From assembly GCF_004421005.1 (NCBI RefSeq), contig NZ_CP038026.1, forward strand, positions 4,154,001 to 4,218,000: DNA of 64,000 bases. Direction: 5' to 3'. The number at the start of each line of letters is the position of its first letter. Position 1 is the first letter of the stretch. The position numbers were made by a program, and so were the translations under genes. The notes under the pieces are model-generated. The model ran no database searches and had not been told where the DNA came from. It saw only the letters and a list, made by a program, of their open reading frames with translations. Source of the DNA: Pseudoduganella plicata (lineage in GTDB: Bacteria > Pseudomonadota > Gammaproteobacteria > Burkholderiales > Burkholderiaceae_D). This document shows, one piece after another, positions 56,555 through 64,000 of this stretch.

Positions 56555-57763
56555 ATGAAAACCATGCTTGGCGCAGTCGCCCTTGCGACCTGTTTTGCCG
56601 CTGGCGCGGCCTCGTTCCCGGAGGCCTCCCCGCAGTCGCAAGGCTTTGCGACAGCGCGCCTGGAGCGCCTCGACCGCTACCTGGAATCGACCGTCGCGCG
56701 CGGCGACTACCTGGGCGTTGTGTCAATCGTGTTGCGCAATGGTCGGGTCGTCGATTGGCGCGCAGTCGGGCATCGGGATGGCGCGCGCACCCAACCGCTG
56801 CAGCGCAACGCGATCTTCCGAATCGACGCGATGACGCGCACCGTCACGGCCGCGGCCATGCTGATCCTGATGGAAGAGGGCAGGCTGAACCTGGATGATC
56901 CGGTGGCCGCCTACCTGCCGGAATTGCGGTCGCTGCGTTTGGGCGACGGCACTGCGCCGCGCGCGGCCGTGACGATTCGCCAGTTGCTGTCGCAGACGGC
57001 AGGATTCGGCGCCGACGCGGCGGCGCAGGCGACGCTGGACGGGGCGCCGGACACGGCCGAGTATGCGCGCCGCCTGGCGGCGCTGCCGCTGGCCACGGAG
57101 CCCGGCAGCCGCTTCCGCGACGATGCCATTTGCGCTGTCGTTGCCGGCCGCGTGATCGAAGCGGTGTCCGGCTTGCGGCTCGACGCATTCCTGCACAAGC
57201 GCATCTTCCTGCCGCTGCAGATGCGCGATACCGCTTTCATCGTCGCGCCTGGCGAGCGCTATCGCATCGCGGCAGTTGCCACCACGGACGCCACCGGCGC
57301 GCTGGTGACGCTGGCGCAGCCGGTGGCGCCGGGCCAGCGGATCACGCCCTATCTGAACGGAGCGGTCGGCCTGTATTCGACCGCGGAGGATTACGCGCGC
57401 TTCGCGCAGATGCTGGCCGATGGCGGCAGCCTGGACGGCGCGACGGTGCTGGGCCGCAAGAGCGTCGAGCTGATGATGCAGAATCACCTGTCGCACCTGG
57501 CGCCGCCAACCCACGACGAGTACGGCGCCGAAGGCTACGGCCTGGGCGGCAGCGTCGTGCTGGACCTGGCCCGGCGCGCCCGGCTCGGCTCGGTCGGCCA
57601 GTTCGGCTGGACGGGGGCGCAGTCGACATGGTTCACGGTGGACCGGCAGGAAGGGCTGGTTGCCGTGTTGATGCTGCAGCATGTGCCGCAGAGGGTGCTC
57701 GGTGACCCGGCCCGGCCGTCGGTCCGGGTCGCCAATCTGCTGTATCAGGCCCTCGTCAGGTAG
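56555..57763 (+). CDS. Beta-lactamase-fold pseudoenzyme (catalytic motifs lost)
   Basis: A 402-residue protein with a signal peptide (KTMLGAVALATCFAAGAAS). The fold and length match class C beta-lactamase-like serine hydrolases, but the SMTK motif is AMTR at residues 92-95, the YSN motif is replaced in FRDDAICAVV, and the HGG motif is WTG in FGWTGAQSTW. All three catalytic motifs are therefore altered while the reading frame is intact. A binding or scaffold role is more likely than hydrolysis. A GTG one codon before is an alternative start. Confidence 0.85.
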   Translation: MKTMLGAVALATCFAAGAASFPEASPQSQGFATARLERLDRYLESTVARGDYLGVVSIVLRNGRVVDWRAVGHRDGARTQPLQRNAIFRIDAMTRTVTAAAMLILMEEGRLNLDDPVAAYLPELRSLRLGDGTAPRAAVTIRQLLSQTAGFGADAAAQATLDGAPDTAEYARRLAALPLATEPGSRFRDDAICAVVAGRVIEAVSGLRLDAFLHKRIFLPLQMRDTAFIVAPGERYRIAAVATTDATGALVTLAQPVAPGQRITPYLNGAVGLYSTAEDYARFAQMLADGGSLDGATVLGRKSVELMMQNHLSHLAPPTHDEYGAEGYGLGGSVVLDLARRARLGSVGQFGWTGAQSTWFTVDRQEGLVAVLMLQHVPQRVLGDPARPSVRVANLLYQALVR

Positions 57764-57765
57764 CC

Positions 57766-58274
57766 TCAGGTCCCGGTCTGGCGCGTCCGGCGCAGGCAGC
57801 TTCCCGCCAGCAGGAGAAGACCCGCACCGAACATCAGGTACGTGCCCGGCTCCGGTACCGCACTTGCGTTGACGTAGCTGTGCGAATAAGAGGTCAGGAC
57901 GCCTCAAGGACCACGACGACGCGGGAAGCCCGCTTGCTGCCGAGCGGATCTCGCCCAGCGGGCCAACCACCGCAGCCATGGCATGCGCGGGCCGACGATG
58001 GCGTCGACAGAGACAGGCGTGTCAAACAGCGGGCCGTTGGCCGTCTGCATGTCATAGCCCCCGCCGCCAGGGTAGATCGACACTTCACTGTCGAGGTCGG
58101 CCGTGCGGCCCTGCTGGAAGTAGTGCTTGTTCGGCATGTTCATTCCGGCATTCACCGGACGCAGGGAAATATTGTCAGGCTGGCCTGGGCAAAAGTAGTG
58201 CCGGCTTGCGCGGCGGCGTCGAACGAAACAAGGCTGACGGACATTAACATCGCGCCGAAAAATCGACTGGTCAT
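57766..58274 (-). pseudogene. Broken PEP-CTERM protein gene
   Basis: On the minus strand GGAGAG precedes an ATG at 58274 that opens a signal peptide (TSRFFGAMLMSVSLVSFDAA). After about 35 residues the sense passes to another frame (NISLRPVNAGMNMPNKHYFQ, then VDAIVG), and near 57,900 it must change again or cross a TGA to reach the sorting tail VPEPGTYLMFGAGLLLLAGS with its LRRTRQ end. At least two frame disruptions are needed, so this is a decayed gene or a sequencing-error region. It fills most of the space before rplC. Confidence 0.75.
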
Positions 58275-58422
58275 GGCTGCTCTCCGCGAAATGGTAAGGG
58301 GACGGCGTCACTTGCAAATAAGTGGTATCAAAATGACAACCCCCCCATTGTAGGCATACTTTTCCGTGCGACCCATCGCAGCGCTTTGTACAACAGGCAA
58401 TGACATACCTCGTACTTACTTG

Positions 58423-58451
58423 TTGCGTCAAGAGGCAAAGCAAAGTACACT
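58423..58451 (+). promoter_or_regulatory. Candidate sigma-70 promoter of the rplC-rpsQ unit
   Basis: TTGCGT at 58423 and TACACT at 58446 have 17 bases between. It lies about 90 bases upstream of rplC and would supply the transcription that rpsJ no longer provides. Confidence 0.65.
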
Positions 58452-58544
58452 AGCCGGCTTCGGTATGGAATCGACTTTTTTGTCCGTACCATTTTTAGTA
58501 GTTCAACATAGCCCTGCCCAATCGTAGGTGGGAATGGAGAAAAA

Positions 58545-59201
58545 ATGAGCCTTGGCCTCCTCGGTCGCAAGGTTGGTATGATGCGCATCTTCACGGATGA
58601 AGGGGATTCGATCCCTGTCACCGTGCTGGACGTGTCGAACAACCGTATTGCGCAAATCAAAACTCCTGAAACGGATGGTTACTCCGCTGTTCAGGTCGTA
58701 TTCGGTCAACGTCGCGCTTCCCGCGTGACCAAAGCCGCTGCGGGTCACTACGCTAAAGCTGGTGTTGAAGCCGGTACTCTGCTGAAAGAGTTCCGTATCG
58801 ACGCTGCCAAAGCTGCAGAACTGAAAGCCGGTGAAGTGATCGCCGCCTCCCTGTTCGAAGTCGGTCAGAAGATCGACGTCCAGGGCGTCTCGATCGGTAA
58901 AGGCTACGCCGGTACCATCAAGCGTCACAACTTCGCTTCGGGTCGTCAGACCCACGGTAACTCGCGTTCGCACAACGTACCAGGCTCCATCGGTATGGCG
59001 CAGGACCCGGGCCGCGTCTTCCCAGGCAAGCGCATGACCGGCCACATGGGCGACGAAACCGTCACGACCCAGAATCTGGAAATCGCTCGTATCGATGCCG
59101 ATCGTCAGCTGCTGCTGGTGAAGGGTGCCGTGCCAGGCGCGAAAAACGGTCAGGTGGTTGTTTCGCCAGCCGTCAAAGTCAAAGCTAAGAAGGGAGCTTA
59201 A
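58545..59201 (+). CDS. rplC: 50S ribosomal protein L3
   Basis: A 218-residue L3: [20 protein letters not shown] at the start and the conserved [20 protein letters not shown] loop that reaches the peptidyl-transferase centre. GGAATGGAG precedes the ATG. First gene of the displaced S10 operon. Confidence 0.98.
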   Translation: MSLGLLGRKVGMMRIFTDEGDSIPVTVLDVSNNRIAQIKTPETDGYSAVQVVFGQRRASRVTKAAAGHYAKAGVEAGTLLKEFRIDAAKAAELKAGEVIAASLFEVGQKIDVQGVSIGKGYAGTIKRHNFASGRQTHGNSRSHNVPGSIGMAQDPGRVFPGKRMTGHMGDETVTTQNLEIARIDADRQLLLVKGAVPGAKNGQVVVSPAVKVKAKKGA

Positions 59202-59204
59202 TTC

Positions 59205-59825
59205 ATGGAACTCAAGCTCTTGAACGCTGAAGGTCAAGCCTCGTCCAACGTTGCTGCTGCAGACACCGTCTTCGGCCGTGATTACAACGAAGCCCTGATT
59301 CACCAGGTCGTCGTCGCTTATGCAGCCAATGCCCGTAGCGGCAACCGCGCGCAGAAGGATCGCGAACAGGTTCACCACACCACGAAGAAGCCATGGCGCC
59401 AAAAAGGTACCGGCCGCGCTCGTGCCGGTATGTCGTCGTCGCCACTGTGGCGCGGCGGTGGTCGCATCTTCCCGAACTCGCCTGACGAGAACTTCACCCA
59501 CAAAGTGAACAAGAAGATGTACCGCGCCGGTCTGTGCTCGATCCTGTCGCAGCTGGCCCGTGAGGAACGTCTGGTCGTGATCGAAGAACTGTCGATCGAA
59601 GCTCCAAAAACCAAGCTGCTGTCGCAAAAGCTGGCGGGCATGGGTCTGGAATCGGTCCTGATCATCACCGACAACATCGAAGAAAACCTGCTGCTGGCTT
59701 CCCGCAACCTGCCGAACGTGCTGGTCGTGGAACCACGTCACGCAGATCCAATGTCGCTGGTCTTCTACAAGAAGATCCTGGTTACCAAAGCGGCACTGGC
59801 CAAGATTGAGGAGTTGCTGGCATGA
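59205..59825 (+). CDS. rplD: 50S ribosomal protein L4
   Basis: A 206-residue L4 with the extended loop [20 protein letters not shown]. In E. coli L4 represses the S10 operon by acting on the leader before rpsJ; here that leader is far away, so control must differ or be lost (inference). It begins three bases after rplC and overlaps rplW by four. Confidence 0.98.
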   Translation: MELKLLNAEGQASSNVAAADTVFGRDYNEALIHQVVVAYAANARSGNRAQKDREQVHHTTKKPWRQKGTGRARAGMSSSPLWRGGGRIFPNSPDENFTHKVNKKMYRAGLCSILSQLAREERLVVIEELSIEAPKTKLLSQKLAGMGLESVLIITDNIEENLLLASRNLPNVLVVEPRHADPMSLVFYKKILVTKAALAKIEELLA

Positions 59826-60136
59826 GCGCCGTAAAAATTAGCGAAGAGCGCCTGATGAAGGTGCTGCTGGCGCCGGTCATTTCCGAGAAGGCCACCATGG
59901 TCGCGGAAAAGAACGAACAGATCGTGTTCCGTGTTGCCATGGACGCGACCAAGCCAGAAATCAAGGCCGCCGTTGAACTGCTGTTCAAGGTTGAAGTGGA
60001 ATCGGTGCAGACCGTAAACCGCGAAGGTAAAGTCAAGCGTTCGGGCCGTTTCACGGGCCGTCGCAACCATACCAAGCGTGCTTTCGTGTGCCTGAAGCCT
60101 GGCCAGGAAATCAATTTCTCCGAGGAGGCTAAATAA
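59822..60136 (+). CDS. rplW: 50S ribosomal protein L23
   Basis: A 104-residue L23 ([36 protein letters not shown]). It lies at the exit tunnel and docks trigger factor and SRP. ATGA overlap with rplD; its stop shares one base with the rplB start (TAATG). Confidence 0.98.
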   Translation: MSAVKISEERLMKVLLAPVISEKATMVAEKNEQIVFRVAMDATKPEIKAAVELLFKVEVESVQTVNREGKVKRSGRFTGRRNHTKRAFVCLKPGQEINFSEEAK

Positions 60137-60963
60137 TGGCACTCGTTAAGATGAAGCCAACCTCCCCAGGCCGTCGTGGCATGGTGAAGGTCGTGACCGA
60201 AGGCCTGTTCAAAGGCCGTCCGTTCGCTGCCCTGGTTGAGAAAAAATCGAAGACCGCCGGCCGTAACAACAACGGCCACATCACCACCCGTCATATCGGT
60301 GGTGGTCACAAGCAGCACTATCGTCTGGTCGACTTCAAGCGCAACAAGGATGGCATCCCTGCGAAAGTGGAACGTATCGAATACGATCCAAACCGCACGG
60401 CGCACATCGCCCTGCTGTGCTACGCCGACGGCGAGCGCGCTTACATCATCGCTTCCAAAGGCCTGTCCGTCGGCGATACGCTGATGAACGGTTCCGAAGC
60501 GCCGATCAAGGCCGGTAACTGCCTGCCAATCCGCAACATCCCAGTCGGCACCACGATGCATTGCGTCGAAATGCTGCCAGGTAAAGGTGCCCAGATCGCC
60601 CGTACCGCCGGCGCCGGCGTCGTGCTGATGGCCCGCGAAGGTACTTACGCTCAGGTGCGTCTGCGCTCCGGCGAAGTGCGTCGTGTGCACATCGAATGCC
60701 GTGCAACGGTTGGTGAAGTCGGTAACGGCGAACACAACCTGCGCAAGATCGGTAAAGCCGGTGCGATGCGTTGGCGCGGTGTTCGTCCGACCGTTCGCGG
60801 TGTCGTGATGAACCCGATCGACCACCCGCACGGTGGTGGTGAAGGCCGTACCGCAGCTGGTCGTCACCCAGTGTCGCCATGGGGCCAGCAGACCAAGGGC
60901 AAGAAGACGCGTTCGAACAAGCGCACTTCTTCGATGATCGTCTCGCGCCGCGGCAAGAAATAA
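60136..60963 (+). CDS. rplB: 50S ribosomal protein L2
   Basis: A 275-residue L2 with the catalytic-centre histidine region [20 protein letters not shown] and [17 protein letters not shown] at the end. It is needed for subunit association and peptide bond formation. Confidence 0.98.
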   Translation: MALVKMKPTSPGRRGMVKVVTEGLFKGRPFAALVEKKSKTAGRNNNGHITTRHIGGGHKQHYRLVDFKRNKDGIPAKVERIEYDPNRTAHIALLCYADGERAYIIASKGLSVGDTLMNGSEAPIKAGNCLPIRNIPVGTTMHCVEMLPGKGAQIARTAGAGVVLMAREGTYAQVRLRSGEVRRVHIECRATVGEVGNGEHNLRKIGKAGAMRWRGVRPTVRGVVMNPIDHPHGGGEGRTAAGRHPVSPWGQQTKGKKTRSNKRTSSMIVSRRGKK

Positions 60964-60972
60964 GGATAAACC

Positions 60973-61248
60973 ATGACTCGTTCATTGAAAAAAGGGCCGT
61001 TCTGCGACGCCCACCTGGTGAAGAAGGTCGAAGCCGCGCAAGCGACCAAGGACAAGAAGCCAATCAAAACCTGGTCGCGTCGTTCGACGATCATGCCTGA
61101 CTTCATCGGTCTGACGATTGCCGTGCACAACGGCAAAGTACACGTTCCCGTGTATGTCTCCGAGAACATGGTTGGTCACAAGCTCGGCGAGTTCGCGCTG
61201 ACCCGTACGTTCAAGGGCCACGCTGCTGACAAAAAGGCTAAGAAATAA
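60973..61248 (+). CDS. rpsS: 30S ribosomal protein S19
   Basis: A 91-residue S19 ([40 protein letters not shown]). It pairs with S13 in the 30S head. The TAATG junction couples it to rplV. Confidence 0.98.
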   Translation: MTRSLKKGPFCDAHLVKKVEAAQATKDKKPIKTWSRRSTIMPDFIGLTIAVHNGKVHVPVYVSENMVGHKLGEFALTRTFKGHAADKKAKK

Positions 61249-61577
61249 TGGAAACCAAAGCTATCCTCAAAGGCGTACGCCTGTCGGATCAAAAAGGTCG
61301 CCTGGTGGCTGACCTGATCCGTGGCAAGAAAGTCGACGCCGCGCTGAACATTCTGCAGTTCAGCCCGAAAAAAGGCGCTGCCATCCTGAAGAAAGTGCTG
61401 GAGTCCGCTATTGCGAACGCCGAGCACAACGATGGTGCCGACATCGACGAACTGTACGTGAAAACGATCTACGTCGAAAAGGGCCCGATCCTGAAGCGCT
61501 TCACCGCGCGTGCAAAGGGCCGTGGCGACCGTATCTCGAAACAGTCCTGCCACGTCTACCTGACGGTCGGAAACTAA
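61248..61577 (+). CDS. rplV: 50S ribosomal protein L22
   Basis: A 109-residue L22 ([20 protein letters not shown]; tunnel-loop region [20 protein letters not shown]). It lines the exit tunnel near the macrolide site. Confidence 0.98.
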   Translation: METKAILKGVRLSDQKGRLVADLIRGKKVDAALNILQFSPKKGAAILKKVLESAIANAEHNDGADIDELYVKTIYVEKGPILKRFTARAKGRGDRISKQSCHVYLTVGN

Positions 61578-61586
61578 GGAGCCAAG

Positions 61587-62384
61587 ATGGGACAGAAAAT
61601 TCATCCAACCGGCTTCCGTCTGGCCGTAACCCGTAACTGGGCTTCGCGCTGGTACGCAACCAACGGTAACTTCGCTCAGATGCTGAACGAAGACCTGAAG
61701 GCGCGCGCCTACCTGAAGAAGAAGCTGAAGAACGCCTCCGTTGGCCGCATCGTCATCGAGCGTCCAGCGAAGAACGCACGCTTCACCGTGTACAGCTCCC
61801 GTCCGGGCGTTGTGATCGGCAAGAAGGGCGAAGACATCGAAGTGCTGAAGTCGGAACTGACCAAGATCATGGGCGTGCCAGTGCACGTCAATATCGAAGA
61901 AATCCGCAAGCCTGAAATCGACTCGCAGCTGATCGCCGATTCGATCTCGCAGCAGCTGGAAAAGCGGATCATGTTCCGCCGCGCCATGAAGCGCGCGATG
62001 CAGAACGCCATGCGTCTGGGTGCCCTGGGCATCAAGATCATGTCGTCCGGCCGTCTGAACGGTATCGAAATCGCCCGTACCGAATGGTATCGCGAAGGCC
62101 GCGTGCCTCTGCATACCCTGAAGGCGGACATCGACTACGGCACGTCCGAAGCGTCGACGACCTACGGCATCATCGGCGTCAAGGTCTGGGTATACAAGGG
62201 TGACCGCTCCGCTACCGGCGAAGCACCAGTCATCGATACCCCACCTGACGAGAAGAAGAGCCGCGGCCCACGTCGCGACGATGGCAAACCAGGTGGACGC
62301 CCACGTCCAGGTCCTGGCGCTAAACCAGGCGCCCCAGCCGCTCGCCGCGCCGCTGCCAAGCCGGCTGAGAAAGCAGGAGAATAA
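61587..62384 (+). CDS. rpsC: 30S ribosomal protein S3 with extended tail
   Basis: A 265-residue S3 with KH domain ([20 protein letters not shown]) and the mRNA-entry helicase region. It is about 30 residues longer than the E. coli protein because of a Pro/Arg/Gly/Ala-rich, positively charged tail (from about residue 215), common in betaproteobacteria. AAGGAGCC precedes the ATG. Confidence 0.98.
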   Translation: MGQKIHPTGFRLAVTRNWASRWYATNGNFAQMLNEDLKARAYLKKKLKNASVGRIVIERPAKNARFTVYSSRPGVVIGKKGEDIEVLKSELTKIMGVPVHVNIEEIRKPEIDSQLIADSISQQLEKRIMFRRAMKRAMQNAMRLGALGIKIMSSGRLNGIEIARTEWYREGRVPLHTLKADIDYGTSEASTTYGIIGVKVWVYKGDRSATGEAPVIDTPPDEKKSRGPRRDDGKPGGRPRPGPGAKPGAPAARRAAAKPAEKAGE

Positions 62385-62386
62385 TC

Positions 62387-62806
62387 ATGCTGCAACCAGC
62401 ACGCAGAAAGTATCGTAAAGAGCAGAAAGGCCGTAACACCGGCATTTCGCACACGCGCGGCACCGCCGTGTCGTTCGGCGAATTCGGTCTGAAAGCCGTG
62501 GCGCGCGGTCGTATCACCGCCCGCCAGATCGAGGCAGCGCGTCGTGCCATGACCCGTCACATCAAGCGTGGCGGTCGTATCTGGATCCGCGTCTTCCCGG
62601 ACAAGCCAATTTCGAACAAGCCTGCCGAAGTCCGTATGGGTAACGGTAAAGGTAACCCGGAATACTACGTGGCTGAAATTCAGCCAGGTAAAGTTCTGTA
62701 CGAAATGGATGGCGTCGGCGAAGAACTGGCGCGTGAAGCGTTCCGCCTGGCTGCTGCCAAACTGCCGCTGGCTACCACCTTCGTGGTGCGCCAGGTTGGC
62801 CAATAA
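62387..62806 (+). CDS. rplP: 50S ribosomal protein L16
   Basis: A 139-residue L16 ([60 protein letters not shown]). It helps place tRNA in the A site. Confidence 0.98.
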   Translation: MLQPARRKYRKEQKGRNTGISHTRGTAVSFGEFGLKAVARGRITARQIEAARRAMTRHIKRGGRIWIRVFPDKPISNKPAEVRMGNGKGNPEYYVAEIQPGKVLYEMDGVGEELAREAFRLAAAKLPLATTFVVRQVGQ

Positions 62807-62818
62807 TTGGAGTGAAAT

Positions 62819-63010
62819 ATGAAAGCATCTGAACTCCGCGGCAAAGACCAGGCCGGTCTGCAGAAAGAGCTGAACGACCTGCTGAAGGCACAGTTCGGCC
62901 TGCGTATGCAAAGCGCCACCCAGCAGCTGACGAACACGTCGCAGCTGAAAAAGGTCCGCCGCGACATCGCACGCGTCAAAACGGTAATGAACACGAAGGA
63001 AGCCAAATGA
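62819..63010 (+). CDS. rpmC: 50S ribosomal protein L29
   Basis: A 63-residue L29 ([20 protein letters not shown], two-helix protein with [13 protein letters not shown]). Near the tunnel exit. It overlaps rpsQ by four bases (ATGA). Confidence 0.97.
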   Translation: MKASELRGKDQAGLQKELNDLLKAQFGLRMQSATQQLTNTSQLKKVRRDIARVKTVMNTKEAK

Positions 63011-63279
63011 ACGAACCAGTGAAACAGTCGCTCAAGCGCACGCTGATCGGTAAAGTGGTGTCCGACAAGATGGACAAGACCGTTACTGTACTGATCGAGC
63101 GTCACGTGAAGCACCCTCTGTACGGCAAGATCATCGTGCGTAGCAACAAGTACCACGCGCACGACGAGACCAACCAGGTCAAGACCGGTGATACGGTCGA
63201 GATCGCGGAAGGTCGTCCGATCTCCAAAACGAAGGCGTGGACGGTGACGCGTGTAGTGCAAGCTGCACAAATCGTCTAA
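63007..63279 (+). CDS. rpsQ: 30S ribosomal protein S17
   Basis: A 90-residue S17 ([40 protein letters not shown]). An early 30S assembly protein and the last gene of the S10 operon. Confidence 0.98.
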   Translation: MNEPVKQSLKRTLIGKVVSDKMDKTVTVLIERHVKHPLYGKIIVRSNKYHAHDETNQVKTGDTVEIAEGRPISKTKAWTVTRVVQAAQIV

Positions 63280-63537
63280 GAAGAAAAACGGTTCGCTGTA
63301 GCGATACGGCGGACCGCTTTCCAATTAGTTCTTGCAGGCCCGCAGGTAATGTGTAATACTTGCGGGCTTCGTTCATGTATCGCCGCTAAGTGTCTCTCCG
63401 CAGACGCGCCTCGCGGTCAGTACTGTATGAAGGTCAAGCACCCAAACAGTGACGCTGCGCGTCTCTGGCGGGACCAAGACTGACCGAGAGGTCCGCATTG
63501 TGTGGATTCTTCGGCTTAAGTTGGGAAAGAGAATACT
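63280..63537 (+). other. S10-spc boundary: hairpin and presumed promoter region
   Basis: A stem of GCCCGCAGG (63,338) with CTTGCGGGC (63,359) may end or process the S10 transcript; its T run is poor. The remaining bases up to rplN should hold the spc promoter, but no -35/-10 pair convinced me. No gene seen. Confidence 0.5.
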
Positions 63538-63906
63538 ATGATTCAAACTGAAAGCCGGCTCGAAGTAGCCGACAACACCGGTGCGAAAGAAGTTATGTGC
63601 ATCAAGGTGTTGGGCGGTTCCAAGCGCCGTTATGCTGGCATTGGCGACGTGATCAAGGTCACCGTTAAGGTGGCTCAGCCTCGCGGCCGTGTCAAAAAAG
63701 GTGAAATTTATAACGCCGTGGTTGTGCGCACCGCTAAGGGTGTGCGTCGCCAGGACGGTTCCCTGGTCAAGTTCGACGGCAATGCCGCTGTCCTGCTGAA
63801 CTCCAAGCTGGAACCGATCGGTACCCGTATCTTCGGACCAGTGACGCGTGAACTGCGCACTGAGAAGTTCATGAAGATCGTGTCCCTGGCACCGGAAGTC
63901 CTGTAA
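63538..63906 (+). CDS. rplN: 50S ribosomal protein L14
   Basis: A 122-residue L14 ([40 protein letters not shown]), first gene of the spc operon. GGAAAGAGAA precedes the ATG. It contacts 16S rRNA at the subunit interface and is the RsfS target. Confidence 0.98.
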   Translation: MIQTESRLEVADNTGAKEVMCIKVLGGSKRRYAGIGDVIKVTVKVAQPRGRVKKGEIYNAVVVRTAKGVRRQDGSLVKFDGNAAVLLNSKLEPIGTRIFGPVTRELRTEKFMKIVSLAPEVL

Positions 63907-63915
63907 GGAGTCGTA

Positions 63916-64000
63916 ATGGATAAGATTCGCAAAAACGACGAAGTCGTCGTCCTGACCGGTAAGGACAAGGGCAAACGCGGCGTAGTGACCCAGCGTGTAG
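63916..64000 (+). CDS. rplX: 50S ribosomal protein L24, 5' part
   Basis: The first 28 codons are present: [20 protein letters not shown] then GVVTQRV, the KOW motif of L24. AAGGAG lies at good spacing before the ATG. The gene is cut by the window end. Confidence 0.95.
   Translation, partial: MDKIRKNDEVVVLTGKDKGKRGVVTQRV

Noticed and set aside
52604..58544. Prophage or integrative element between rpsJ and rplC
   Set aside because: No integrase, transposase, tRNA target or flanking direct repeats found; the genes are chromosomal-type receptors and surface proteins.

Overview
The window is GC-rich chromosomal DNA from a betaproteobacterium, most likely an Oxalobacteraceae member of the Massilia/Pseudoduganella/Duganella type. 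The basis is the str-S10-spc ribosomal layout and protein sequences, PEP-CTERM proteins of the FxDxF type, TonB receptors, and dispersed hairpin repeats at gene ends. This is an inference from family resemblance; no 16S gene is present.

Layout. Positions 1-15,400 are mixed housekeeping and accessory genes: a winged-helix regulator, a 7TM histidine kinase facing a hot-dog thioesterase, a DUF885 peptidase, an HPP-CBS membrane protein, an Lrp regulator facing a three-part cysteine desulfurase, a GFA protein, a TMEM165/GDT1 manganese exporter behind a yybP-ykoY riboswitch, an M1 aminopeptidase, a serine hydrolase and an exported methyltransferase. Positions 15,500-28,900 are one long rightward cluster: two tandem TldD/TldE pairs (both TldD copies carry a twin-arginine type signal), then DUF4159, MoxR ATPase, DUF58, BatA-like, DUF4175 and a large membrane-anchored protein, mostly with overlapping starts and stops. 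It begins with a good sigma-54 promoter and a helically phased CGGAC array.

Positions 29,000-36,100 hold a PNPOx-like protein facing a MocR regulator, a TonB receptor, a spermidine-synthase-like protein and two PEP-CTERM proteins. Positions 36,150-43,700 are a leftward set: histidine kinase, sigma-54 response regulator, two FtsX/MacB-type permeases, ABC ATPase and periplasmic adaptor. The adaptor promoter is again sigma-54 type with a phased CGGAC array. The simplest reading is that the response regulator controls both its exporter and the TldD/E cluster 21 kb away. A membrane MutS-like ATPase and a phosphoethanolamine-transferase-like protein follow.

Positions 47,390-64,000 are the str, S10 and spc ribosomal region. 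It is split: between rpsJ and rplC sit about 5.9 kb of unrelated DNA (a TonB receptor, a DUF2269 protein, a beta-lactamase-fold protein that has lost its catalytic residues, and a broken PEP-CTERM gene), with a terminator after rpsJ and a new promoter before rplC. No tRNA, rRNA, CRISPR array, transposase or integrase was seen.
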